Assembly (NCBI RefSeq): GCF_017963645.1
Contig: NZ_JAGMWN010000006.1
Location: forward strand, 124,001 to 188,000
Length of the DNA: 64,000 nucleotides
DNA from: Marivibrio halodurans
Lineage (GTDB): Bacteria > Pseudomonadota > Alphaproteobacteria > UBA8366 > Aestuariispiraceae
Direction of reading: 5' to 3'
Part shown: piece by piece, positions 8,539 through 16,812 of the stretch
Layout of the letters: every line of letters starts with the position of its first letter
Numbering within the stretch: the stretch's first letter is position 1
The notes under the pieces: generated by a model
Seen by the model: only the letters and a program-made list of their open reading frames with translations
What the model was told of the DNA's origin: nothing
The model's database searches: none
Made by a program: the position numbers and the translations under genes

Positions 8539-10958
8539 TGAAATTCACGCTTTCCTGGCTGAAGGAGCATCTGGAGACCGAGGCGTCGCTGGATGAGATC
8601 ACCACCGCGCTCACCGATCTCGGCCTTGAGGTCGAGGGGGTGGAGAACCCGGCGGAGCAATTGGCCCCCTTCCTCATCGCCCATGTGACGGAGGCGAAGC
8701 CGCACCCGAACGCCGACCGGCTGCAGATCTGCATGGTCGACGCGGGCGACGGCAAGCCGGTGCAGGTGATTTGCGGCGCGCCGAATGCGCGCGCGGGCAT
8801 GAAGGGCGTCTTTGCGCCGGCGGGGGCCTATGTCCCCGGCACGGACCTGCTGTTGAAGGCGGGCAAGATCCGGGGCGAGGAATCGAACGGGATGCTCTGC
8901 TCCGAACGGGAGATGGGGCTGTCCGAGGATCACGACGGCATCATCGACCTGCCGGCGGATGCGCCGGTCGGCGCCGGATTCGCGGCCTGGAAGGGCCTGG
9001 ACGACCCGGTGATCGAGATCGCGATCACGCCCAACCGCGGCGATTGCCTGGGCGTCCACGGCATCGCCCGCGATCTGGCCGCGCGCGGCCTGGGGCGGTT
9101 GAAGCCCTTCGACGCGACGCCGGTTCCGGGCACCTATCCCGCGCCCATCGCCTGGGCGCGGGCGGCGGATATCGGGGACGACTGCCCCTATGTCGCCGGA
9201 CGGCATTTCCGGGGGGTGCGGAACGGCCCGTCCCCGGACTGGCTGCAGAAGCGGTTGAAGGCTATCGGGCTGCGGCCGATCTCGGCGCTGGTCGATATCA
9301 CCAATCTGGTGACGCACGATCTGGGCCGGCCGCTGCACGTCTTCGACGCCGCCAAGGTGAAGGGCGAGACCCTGACCATGGCCAAGGCCGAAGGGGGCGA
9401 GGAAATCCTGGCCCTGGACGGGCGGACCTACCGGCTTGAGGCCGGCATGACCGTCATCGTCGACGGCAACGGGCCGCAAGGCATCGGCGGTATCATGGGC
9501 GGGGAGTTGTCCGGCTGCACGGAGGAGACGACGAAGGTCTTCCTGGAAGCCGCGCTGTTCGATCCGACGCGGGTCGCGGAGACGGGGCGGAAGCTGGGCA
9601 TCGATTCGGACGCGCGCTATCGCTTCGAGCGGGGGGTCGATCCGGCCTCCGTCGATTGGGCGGTGGAGGTGGCCGCGCGCCTGATCCTGGAACTCTGCGG
9701 CGGCGAGGCGTCGGAGATCACGCGCGACGGCGCGCAGCCGGACGTGACCCGCGAGATCACGCTGAACCCGGCCAAGCTGAAGAGCTTCGGCGGCGCCGAC
9801 GTGCCGGGCGAGGAGGCCGCCGGCATCCTGGAGCGGCTGGGCTTCAAGACCCGCATCGCGGATGCGTCGATCACGGCCGTGCCCCCGACATGGCGCCCCG
9901 ATATCGAGCATGAGCATTGCCTGATCGAGGAGGTGCTGCGCGTCCACGGCTTCGACGCCGTGCCGGCGGTCAGCCTGGTGCGCGCGGACGGCACCCTGCC
10001 GCAGCCGATCCTGACGCTGCTGCAGCGGCGCACCGGCTTCGCCAAGCGCACGCTGGCGACGCGCGGCATGCTGGAGGCCGTGACCTGGTCCTTCATGCCG
10101 CGCGCGGCGGCCGAACGCTTCGGCGGCGGCGACGCGGCCATGCAATTGGCCAATCCGATCAGCGCCGATCTCGACGCCATGCGGCCGTCGATCCTGCCGA
10201 ACCTGCTGTCGGCGGCGCGGCGCAATATCGACCGCGGCCATGCCGATCCCGCGCTGTTCGAGGCCGGTCCCGCCTTCCGCGCGCGCGGCGAGGACGGCCA
10301 GGACCTCGTCGTCGCGGGCCTGCGCGCGGGCAAGACCGGGCCGCGCCATTGGGCGGAGGCCCCGCGCGATGTCGATGCCTTCGACGCCAAGGCGGATGTG
10401 GAGGCGGTGCTGGCGGCCTGCGGCGCGCCGGTCGATAAGCTTCAGGTCTCCACCGACGCGCCGGATTGGTACCATCCGGGGCGGTCGGGGTGCCTGCGTC
10501 TCGGCCCCAAGGTGTTGGCGCGCTTCGGGGAGGTGCATCCCGGCATCCTGCGCGATTACGAGATTCGCGGGCGCGTCGCGGCCTTCGAAATCTTCCTGGA
10601 GGCGATCCCGGAGCCCAAGGCCAAGAAGAGCACGGACAAGGCCGGGGCGAAGACGCGCCCACTGCTGAAGGCATCGACCCTGCAGCCGGTGACCCGCGAT
10701 TTCGCCTTCCTGGTGGATGCGGACGTGCCCGCGGACAAGATCCTGCGCGCGGCCCTGGGCGCCGACAAGCAACTGGTCGCCGCCGCCGGGGTCTTCGACA
10801 TCTATCAGGGCGCGGAGCTTGAGGGGCGGAAATCCGTCGCCATCTCCGTTACCCTGCAACCGGTCGAGAAGACATTGACCGACAAGGAGATCGAGGCCGT
10901 CGCGGCCCGGATCGTCGCCAATGTCGGGAAACAGACCGGCGCGAGTCTGCGCGCCTAG
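8538..10958 (+). CDS. pheT: Phenylalanyl-tRNA synthetase beta subunit
   Basis: 806 residues in the full-length domain order: an N-terminal tRNA-binding OB fold (about 40-150, KPHPNADRLQICMVDAGDG), B3/B4 editing region, B5 domain, the inactive class II-like core (RTGFAKRTLATRGMLEAVTWSF), and a C-terminal anticodon-binding FDX-ACB domain (LKASTLQPVTRDFAFLVD). The beta subunit edits mischarged Tyr-tRNA-Phe and binds tRNA. A Lys/Ala-rich linker (PKAKKSTDKAGAKTR) precedes the last domain. It is translationally coupled to pheS. Confidence 0.98.
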   Translation: MKFTLSWLKEHLETEASLDEITTALTDLGLEVEGVENPAEQLAPFLIAHVTEAKPHPNADRLQICMVDAGDGKPVQVICGAPNARAGMKGVFAPAGAYVPGTDLLLKAGKIRGEESNGMLCSEREMGLSEDHDGIIDLPADAPVGAGFAAWKGLDDPVIEIAITPNRGDCLGVHGIARDLAARGLGRLKPFDATPVPGTYPAPIAWARAADIGDDCPYVAGRHFRGVRNGPSPDWLQKRLKAIGLRPISALVDITNLVTHDLGRPLHVFDAAKVKGETLTMAKAEGGEEILALDGRTYRLEAGMTVIVDGNGPQGIGGIMGGELSGCTEETTKVFLEAALFDPTRVAETGRKLGIDSDARYRFERGVDPASVDWAVEVAARLILELCGGEASEITRDGAQPDVTREITLNPAKLKSFGGADVPGEEAAGILERLGFKTRIADASITAVPPTWRPDIEHEHCLIEEVLRVHGFDAVPAVSLVRADGTLPQPILTLLQRRTGFAKRTLATRGMLEAVTWSFMPRAAAERFGGGDAAMQLANPISADLDAMRPSILPNLLSAARRNIDRGHADPALFEAGPAFRARGEDGQDLVVAGLRAGKTGPRHWAEAPRDVDAFDAKADVEAVLAACGAPVDKLQVSTDAPDWYHPGRSGCLRLGPKVLARFGEVHPGILRDYEIRGRVAAFEIFLEAIPEPKAKKSTDKAGAKTRPLLKASTLQPVTRDFAFLVDADVPADKILRAALGADKQLVAAAGVFDIYQGAELEGRKSVAISVTLQPVEKTLTDKEIEAVAARIVANVGKQTGASLRA

Positions 10959-10988
10959 GGGCGGCTAGGGAACGGGGGCAGCCGGGGC

Positions 10989-11630
10989 ATGGCGACGGAG
11001 CGCAAGCATTCCTACGCCATTCCCTGCGCCACCGCCTTCCGCGACCGGGTGCAGGCGCTGGCCGACCGGCGCGGGGTCAATGTCGGGGATATCGCGCGCT
11101 CCGTCATGTTGACGGTTCCGGGCGATATGATCGACGCCTATCCCGACCCGGGGGAGCCCGCGCGCGACGACCGGGAAACCGTTGTCCTGAAATCCGGCGC
11201 CCAGGCGGGTAAGCCCTGGCGGCGCAAGCCCCGGCTGCAGGTGCGCCTGCCGGCGGGCCAGAATGTCACGCGCCTGCGCAAGGCGCTGGCCATGGCGCTG
11301 GCGCTGGAGGCCGGGACGCTGCGCCTCGCGGTCGAGGATGCGCGCAAGCCCGCGCGCGCCGAGGTCGAGGCCCGGTCCCGCGACGAGGCCGACCGGCTGC
11401 GCGCCATGGTCCGCACGCTCGCCTTCGACGCGCTGCCGGGCGGGGTACGGACACGGGACGAGGCGCTCTTCGTCCTCGGCTTCCCCCCCGGTGCCCGGCC
11501 GGACGCGGACTTGATCAAGGCGCGCTACCGCATGCTGGCCGCCATCCTGCACCCGGACAGCGGCATCGGCGACAATGCCCGCATGGCGCAGTTGAACGAG
11601 GCTTGGGGCCTTCTTCGCAAGAAAGCATAA
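10989..11630 (+). CDS. J-domain-like protein of unknown function
   Basis: 213 residues. The C-terminal 60 resemble a J domain: EALFVLGFPPGARPDADLIKARYRMLAAILHPDSG, with the HPD tripeptide needed to stimulate DnaK, then LNEAWGLL. The N-terminal part starts with a short ribbon-helix-helix-like stretch (SYAIPCATAFRDRVQALADRRGVNVGDIARSVML), suggestive of DNA binding, then a basic linker and an Ala/Arg-rich helix. This is not a classic DnaJ, since the zinc finger and substrate domains are missing. It lies 30 bp after pheT and 59 bp before the XRE fusion gene. Confidence 0.65.
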   Translation: MATERKHSYAIPCATAFRDRVQALADRRGVNVGDIARSVMLTVPGDMIDAYPDPGEPARDDRETVVLKSGAQAGKPWRRKPRLQVRLPAGQNVTRLRKALAMALALEAGTLRLAVEDARKPARAEVEARSRDEADRLRAMVRTLAFDALPGGVRTRDEALFVLGFPPGARPDADLIKARYRMLAAILHPDSGIGDNARMAQLNEAWGLLRKKA

Positions 11631-11689
11631 AAATTCCATATTGGCATATTTATGTTGTTACCAGCATGTCGGCGCGCTAGAACACCATC
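11631..11689 (+). promoter_or_regulatory. AT-rich promoter/operator candidate before the XRE-prephenate dehydratase gene
   Basis: An abruptly AT-rich patch follows the J-domain gene stop. It contains ATAT-TGGC-ATAT (11638-11649) and a wider dyad CATA-N10-TATG. No textbook -35/-10 pair is clear. Position and symmetry suit autoregulation by the helix-turn-helix encoded just downstream; this is inference. Confidence 0.35.
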
Positions 11690-12820
11690 ATGAGCCTGGC
11701 CCGCCGCATCGCCGACAGCCGCCGCGCCCGGGGCCTGACCCAGGCCGATCTGGCCGCGCGCCTGGACGTCGCGCAATCGACGCTGGCGCGCTGGGAATCC
11801 GGCCGGCGGGAGCCGTCGCGCGCCCAGGTACGCCGGCTGGCCCTGGCGCTGAAACTGGCGCCGGACTGGCTGGAAACCGGCGATACGGGACCGGCGCGGG
11901 CCGGTATCACGAGAACGAGGGAAGGACACGGCGCGATGAACGGCCCGGACGACCATAAACGCATGATCGAGCGCGTGATCGACCATCCGGTGATCGCCTT
12001 CCAGGGGGTGCCGGGGGCCTATTCGCACCTGGCCTGCACCCAGGCCTTCCCGGCCATGCAGGCCGTCCCCTGCACCAGTTTCGAGGACGCCTTCGCCGCC
12101 GTGGAGACGGGGGAGGCGGGCCTCGCCATGATCCCGATCGAGAATTCGCTGGGCGGGCGCGTGGCCGATGTCCACCATCTGCTGCCGGAGAACAACCTCT
12201 ATATCGTGGGGGAGCATTTCCAGCCGGTGCATCACTGCCTGCTGGCGCCGAAGGGCGCGACACTGGACGGGCTGAAGACGGCGGCCAGCCATCCGCAAGC
12301 CCTGGCGCAGTGCCGCAAGACCCTGCGGGAGCTGCGTATCCAACCGGTGAAGATGGCCGATACCGCCGGCGCCGCCCAGGCAATCGCGGAAGAGGGCGAC
12401 ATTACCGCCGGGGCGGTGGCCTCCGAACTCGCCGCCGAGATTTACGGGCTGGAGATCCTGCGCCCGCGCATCGAGGACAAGATCGGCAATGTCACCCGCT
12501 TCGTCCTGATGGCGAAGCAGCGGATCGAACCCCCGCCCGGCGGCATGAAATGCGTCACCAGCTTCGTCTTCACCGTGCGCAGCGTGCCGGCGGCGCTCTA
12601 TAAATCGCTCGGCGGTTTCGCCACCAACGGCGTCAACATGATCCGGCTGGAGAGCTACATCTCCGTCGCCGATTATTCGACCGCGCGCTTCTATGCCGAG
12701 ATCGAGGGGCACCCCGGCGACAAGAATGTCGACCGCGCGCTGGAGGAGCTGGATTTCTACACCACCCGCGTGAAGCTGCTGGGCACCTATCCGCAGGCCG
12801 ATTATCGCGGCGAATCCTGA
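11690..12820 (+). CDS. pheA: In-frame fusion: XRE-type helix-turn-helix + prephenate dehydratase with ACT domain
   Basis: One uninterrupted 376-residue frame. Residues about 4-65 are a complete Cro/C1-type helix-turn-helix (ARRIADSRRARGLTQADLA, QSTLARWESGRREPS). A 20-residue linker leads to a full prephenate dehydratase from about residue 100 (VIAFQGVPGAYSHLACTQAF), with the catalytic T269-R270-F271 motif. An ACT domain (about 284-365) normally binds phenylalanine. The enzyme converts prephenate to phenylpyruvate. Prephenate dehydratases of this class are about 280-295 residues, which is the length obtained from the internal ATG at 11936, preceded by AGGGAAGGA. One fused protein, or both long and short forms, may be made. 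Confidence 0.85.
   Translation: MSLARRIADSRRARGLTQADLAARLDVAQSTLARWESGRREPSRAQVRRLALALKLAPDWLETGDTGPARAGITRTREGHGAMNGPDDHKRMIERVIDHPVIAFQGVPGAYSHLACTQAFPAMQAVPCTSFEDAFAAVETGEAGLAMIPIENSLGGRVADVHHLLPENNLYIVGEHFQPVHHCLLAPKGATLDGLKTAASHPQALAQCRKTLRELRIQPVKMADTAGAAQAIAEEGDITAGAVASELAAEIYGLEILRPRIEDKIGNVTRFVLMAKQRIEPPPGGMKCVTSFVFTVRSVPAALYKSLGGFATNGVNMIRLESYISVADYSTARFYAEIEGHPGDKNVDRALEELDFYTTRVKLLGTYPQADYRGES
11918..11938 (+). promoter_or_regulatory. Internal ribosome-binding site and ATG inside the XRE-prephenate dehydratase frame
   Basis: AGGGAAGGA at 11918-11926 lies nine bases before an in-frame ATG at 11936 (MNGPDDHK). Initiation here would give a normal 294-residue prephenate dehydratase without the helix-turn-helix. 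Confidence 0.5.
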
Positions 12821-12926
12821 GACGGAGCGGTACGGTCCGGGATGGTCCGTGACCGCCGCCCCTTGACCTCGCGCCACCCCTTCCCCTTCTTAACGCCGGA
12901 CATGAACGGGGAGAGGGGATAGCCCG

Positions 12927-13709
12927 ATGCAGCGCCTGCGCGCCCTTGTCGAATCGGAGCGGTTCCAGAACGCGATCATCGCGGTGATCGTGCTGAACGC
13001 CGTCGTCCTCGGCCTGGAGACCTCCGAGACCGTGATGAACGCGGCCGGTTGGCTCCTGAAACTGCTCGACCGGATCGCGGTGGCGGTCTTCGTGGTCGAG
13101 ATCCTGCTGAAATTCGCGGTCTATCGCTGGCGCTTCTTCAAGTCCGCCTGGAATGTCTTCGATTTCGTCATCGTCGCCATAACCTTCATCCCCGCGGGCG
13201 AGGGGGTGACCGTGCTGCGCGCGCTGCGCATCCTCCGCGCGCTGCGGCTGATTTCCGTCGTGCCCTCGATGCGCCGGGTGGTGCATGCGCTGCTGCGCGC
13301 GATTCCGGGCATGGGCTCGGTCGTTACCTTGCTGGCGCTCGTCTTCTATGTCGCGGGCGTCATGGCGACGAAGCTGTTCGGCGCGGCCTTTCCGGAATGG
13401 TTCGGCACGATCGGCGCCTCGCTCTATTCGCTGTTCCAGATCATGACGCTGGAAAGCTGGTCGATGGGTATCGTCCGGCCGGTGATGGAGGTCTTTCCGC
13501 TGGCGTGGCTGTTCTTCGTCATCTTCATCCTGCTGACCACCTTCGCCGTGCTGAACCTGTTCATCGCGATCATCGTCGATTCCATGAGCCAGGAGCACGC
13601 GGCCGAGGAGGCGGCGACGCGCGGCGCGCTGGGCAGCGAGCACGACCAGATCATGCGCGAGTTGAAGGAAATCCGCGACGAATTAAGAGAATTGAAAGGA
13701 AAAGGCTGA
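12927..13709 (+). CDS. Bacterial voltage-gated sodium channel (NaChBac/NavAb family)
   Basis: 260 residues with the six-transmembrane single-domain layout. S1-S3 occupy about residues 15-90. S4 carries R98, R101, R104 and R107, an arginine every third residue. The pore has the selectivity filter T174-L-E-S-W-S-M180, identical to the NavAb-type filter; its Glu ring selects Na+. S6 (residues about 195-222) ends in FIAIIVDSM. The C-terminal tail (ELKEIRDELRELKGKG) is a short coiled coil that tetramerises these channels. It should open on depolarisation; roles proposed in marine and alkaliphilic bacteria are Na+ cycling, motility and pH homeostasis. It stands alone, 106 bp after the pheA fusion. 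Confidence 0.93.
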   Translation: MQRLRALVESERFQNAIIAVIVLNAVVLGLETSETVMNAAGWLLKLLDRIAVAVFVVEILLKFAVYRWRFFKSAWNVFDFVIVAITFIPAGEGVTVLRALRILRALRLISVVPSMRRVVHALLRAIPGMGSVVTLLALVFYVAGVMATKLFGAAFPEWFGTIGASLYSLFQIMTLESWSMGIVRPVMEVFPLAWLFFVIFILLTTFAVLNLFIAIIVDSMSQEHAAEEAATRGALGSEHDQIMRELKEIRDELRELKGKG

Positions 13710-13792
13710 TAGAAAATCGCTTCTGGATAGTACTGCGCTAAATAGTTAGTTCTTTAGTTCCGGCATGCAAGTAAAGGGGGGATTTGCGACGC

Positions 13793-14986
13793 ATGTACGA
13801 CATGGATCGGTTGCTGTCGATCGAGCGTGTTTCTCGCACGGCCCTGTGGAAAATCTATCTATCCGCTCTTTCCATTCTTTTCATGACCATAGTGGCCTCG
13901 CACTTCCTGACCGAGACCATCGTGGCGAAAATGGATCGGGACGCCCGTGTTCTGCACCAGGTGGAGACGCAGCGTACGCTGATCGAGCGCGTCTCCGGCC
14001 GGGTGGAGGTGGCGGCGTTGCGCCGACAGGCCGATACGGGAAGCCTGAACGTCGTTCGCAGGGACATCGACCGTCTTGAAGCATTGCATCTCGAGGTGAC
14101 GGCGGGGCCGGACCGGCTCGTCCTTTCCGAGGACACGGAATCGAATGCCAGGATCTGCGCACGGGCCTTCATCGCCGAATCACGGGCGCTCATCGCCGGA
14201 ATCGAAGCGGGCGAGCCCATCGGTCCGGCGCGTCTGGCCGATTACGTGACCGCCACCCAAACCGACCTGCTGGGGGCCCTCGATCATGTCGCCCAGGCCT
14301 ACAGGGACGACGCGGACAATCTTCTGATCATGCTCCGCTATCTGGATCTGGGGCTTCTCGGCGTGGCGCTCCTCGTCCTGCTGGGCGAGGTCCTGCTGAT
14401 CTTCCGGCCGTTGACCCGGCGCCTCGACAAGGCGCAGACCGACCTCGCCAACCTGGCTCAGACCGACCCGCTCACCGGGTCCTGGAACCGGCGCGCCCTG
14501 ATGCGCGGCGGAGACATGCTCTGGGCGTTGACCGAGCGTCAGGGCCAACCCTTCTGCGCGGTGATCGGCGATATCGACCATTTCAAGCGGGTCAACGACA
14601 CCCATGGTCATGCCATCGGCGATCAAGTGATCCGTCATTTCGCGGAATCCTGCCTCGGATCGATCCGTGGTCATGATATTCTCGGCCGCTATGGGGGCGA
14701 GGAATTCGTGATCCTGCTGCCGAACACCACGATCGAGGCGGCGGCCCGGATCGCGGAACGAGTCCGGGAAACATTCGCGAGCACGCCGCTCACGATCCCG
14801 ACGGGGGAGGGAACGGCGACGATCGAATCCACCGTCAGTTTCGGGGTCGCGCAGCGCATGGCGGGCGACGAGTCGCTTCATAGCCTGATCGAACGCGCGG
14901 ATGGCGCGCTCTATGTCGCGAAGGAGACTGGACGGAACCGCGTCCAGCGCGCGCAGACGTCACCCGAGACCCCGCCCAGCAATTGA
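13793..14986 (+). CDS. Membrane diguanylate cyclase with degenerate NarX/PilJ-like sensor (paralog 1)
   Basis: About 397 residues: TM1 (about 15-35), a periplasmic helical sensor, TM2 (about 185-205), and a C-terminal GGDEF domain from about residue 220. RYGGEEF is the active-site signature, and RGHD five residues before it is an intact inhibitory I-site. It should make c-di-GMP from two GTP. It is clearly paralogous to the gene at 15182 along its whole length, but the NarX/PilJ motif after TM1 is degenerate (QVETQRTLIERVSGRVEVAA). ATG 13793 is preferred since AAGGGGGGA sits ten bases upstream; a TTG at 13784 is too close to it. The leader is AT-rich. Confidence 0.88.
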   Translation: MYDMDRLLSIERVSRTALWKIYLSALSILFMTIVASHFLTETIVAKMDRDARVLHQVETQRTLIERVSGRVEVAALRRQADTGSLNVVRRDIDRLEALHLEVTAGPDRLVLSEDTESNARICARAFIAESRALIAGIEAGEPIGPARLADYVTATQTDLLGALDHVAQAYRDDADNLLIMLRYLDLGLLGVALLVLLGEVLLIFRPLTRRLDKAQTDLANLAQTDPLTGSWNRRALMRGGDMLWALTERQGQPFCAVIGDIDHFKRVNDTHGHAIGDQVIRHFAESCLGSIRGHDILGRYGGEEFVILLPNTTIEAAARIAERVRETFASTPLTIPTGEGTATIESTVSFGVAQRMAGDESLHSLIERADGALYVAKETGRNRVQRAQTSPETPPSN

Positions 14987-15181
14987 CATCCGGAAAGGCT
15001 ATCGACCCCGAACGGTTCACGGCAACGGGACAATCAACTAATAGTATATTTTTTAAATTATAAATACATTTTTCAAATGTGCTCACCAATCCGAAACTTA
15101 ATGCGATTCTTTTCCAAGATATTTATAGTAAGGGGGAGACATTTGAAATAATCCACCCCGCCCTTGATTTGAACGCCGCGC
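14987..15181 (+). promoter_or_regulatory. AT-rich intergenic region between the two diguanylate cyclase genes
   Basis: This 195-bp gap is strikingly AT-rich (for example a run of T and A around 15044-15075) in a high-GC neighbourhood. It presumably holds the promoter of the second cyclase, showing the two genes are transcribed separately. A purine-rich AAGGGGGAG near 15130 is too far from the start at 15182 to act as its ribosome site. Confidence 0.4.
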
Positions 15182-16393
15182 ATGAAGCCGATGCAGAATA
15201 TCGATACCTTCTTATCGATCGACCGAATCTCGCGCCGGGCGCTCTGGCGTGTCTATCTCGTCGCGTTCTTAATTCTCTTCGCCGTGATCACCGGCTCGCA
15301 CCTATTGGCCGAGGTCGCGGCGATGAAGCAGGAACAGCATGCGCGCATCATCAATCTCGCCGGGAAGCAGCGGATGCTCTCCCAACGGATCGCCGGACAT
15401 ATCGAGGTCGCGGCGCGCGCGCACACGCCGCGCCTTGCCGTCATCGGCGATATTCTATCCGACATCAATAAGATGGAGGACAGCCACCTCCGCTTGACCG
15501 GGCAAACGGCCGACACGGTCGACCCGACCTTGAGCGACCAGGTGCGCCGCCTCTATTTCACCGCCGAGCCCAGCGTAGACGACCGCGTGACCGGTTTCCT
15601 GGCGGAGGCACGCGATCTCATCGCGATGATCGGGTCGGGCGCACCGGTCGACCGGGACCGGCTGGCCGGCTTCGTCGGTTCGGCGCGGGGCCGGCTGCTC
15701 CATGCCCTTGATGGGGTGGTGAACCGCTATCAGGCGGATGCGGAGGCGCTGCTGAACCAACTCCGGCTCGTGAATATCGCGCTCTACATCGTCGCGCTGA
15801 TGGTGTTGCTGGTCGAGCTACTCGTGGTGTTCCGGCCGCTGGCCAAGCGCCTCGACCGGGCGCAGTCGGATCTGGCGAACCTTGCCCAGACCGATCCGCT
15901 AACCGGGTCCTGGAACCGGCGGGCGCTGATGCAGGGGGGCGAGACGCTCTGGGCGCTCGGCCTGCGCAAGGACCGCCCCTTCAGCGTGGTGATCGCCGAT
16001 ATCGACCATTTCAAGCGGGTCAACGATACGCACGGCCACGCCACCGGCGACGCGGTCATCCGGTTCTTCGCGGAAACCTGCCTTGCCGCGATCCGGGATC
16101 ATGACGTGCTCGGCCGCTACGGCGGGGAGGAATTCGTGATCCTTCTGCCGGATACGGCGATCGACGAGGCGGCCGCGGTGGCGGAGCGCCTGCGCGCGTC
16201 GCTCTCCGCCGCTCCGGCGGAGGTCGCGGACGGCGCGCGAACCGTCACGCTATCGATCACGGCCAGCCTGGGCGTCGCCTCGCGCACGGCGCGCGAACAC
16301 ACCCTTCACGCCCTGATCGAGCGCGCGGACGAGGCCCTCTATGCCGCCAAGTCAGGTGGCCGCGATCGGGTACGCCGCGCGGAAGCCGCTTAA
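15182..16393 (+). CDS. Membrane diguanylate cyclase with NarX/PilJ-like sensor (paralog 2)
   Basis: 403 residues with the same plan as the preceding gene: TM1, a periplasmic helical bundle, TM2 (about 188-210), then GGDEF. The sensor keeps the NarX/PilJ family motif (IINLAGKQRMLSQRIAGHIE), known from nitrate-sensing and type IV pilus chemoreceptor proteins, so a small-anion or similar ligand is plausible. RYGGEEF and the I-site RDHD are intact, predicting an active, product-inhibited cyclase. The two genes are a tandem duplication; the GGDEF half is the better conserved part. Confidence 0.92.
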   Translation: MKPMQNIDTFLSIDRISRRALWRVYLVAFLILFAVITGSHLLAEVAAMKQEQHARIINLAGKQRMLSQRIAGHIEVAARAHTPRLAVIGDILSDINKMEDSHLRLTGQTADTVDPTLSDQVRRLYFTAEPSVDDRVTGFLAEARDLIAMIGSGAPVDRDRLAGFVGSARGRLLHALDGVVNRYQADAEALLNQLRLVNIALYIVALMVLLVELLVVFRPLAKRLDRAQSDLANLAQTDPLTGSWNRRALMQGGETLWALGLRKDRPFSVVIADIDHFKRVNDTHGHATGDAVIRFFAETCLAAIRDHDVLGRYGGEEFVILLPDTAIDEAAAVAERLRASLSAAPAEVADGARTVTLSITASLGVASRTAREHTLHALIERADEALYAAKSGGRDRVRRAEAA

Positions 16394-16420
16394 CTTTCGG
16401 GGAACCTGACGGAACAGGCG

Positions 16421-16627
16421 TTAGTCGCCCGATCCGCCCGGGACGCTGAAGCGGGCATCCAGATCCTGCTCGAACCGTTTCAAATCGTCCGGGATGGGAA
16501 GCCCCTCCGCCCGCATGGTGTCGAGGATGGTCTTCAGGCGCATCATGACCTCGTGCAGGTCGCCTTGCTCGCCCTCCATCTCGTTCATCAGCAACGAGAT
16601 TTCGGCTTTGTATTCATCGAAGGACAT
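16421..16627 (-). CDS. Small conserved-type protein of unknown function
   Basis: 68 residues from the ATG at 16627 (MSFDEYKAEISLLMNEMEGE). It is almost wholly helical and acidic, with a heptad-like pattern suggesting a short coiled coil, and it ends in a Gly-rich tail. GGGAG lies about twelve bases upstream. A longer start at 16660 adds eleven unlike residues. It faces the diguanylate cyclase, 27 bp from it. I recognise no family. Confidence 0.5.
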   Translation of the reverse strand: MSFDEYKAEISLLMNEMEGEQGDLHEVMMRLKTILDTMRAEGLPIPDDLKRFEQDLDARFSVPGGSGD

Positions 16628-16812
16628 GGCCCCGGCGCTCCCGATCCGTGCCCTCCGCACGCCCGGAACCTTGGCCCGCGCGCCCTTTGGGCGTTTACTT
16701 CCTCCCCTCCCTTACAATATGAGGGGCGCGACGACAGGCACAAGAGACGGGCGCGCGCCCGAAACGGGACCACCCCGAACCGATAGGGCCCGAGTCCGGG
16801 AGGACCGACAGG

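Noticed and set aside
8487-10859. 790-codon leftward frame opposite pheT
   Set aside because: It is the complement of a well-supported gene in high-GC DNA. Its translation is Arg/Gly/Asp/Ala-rich with no family motif.
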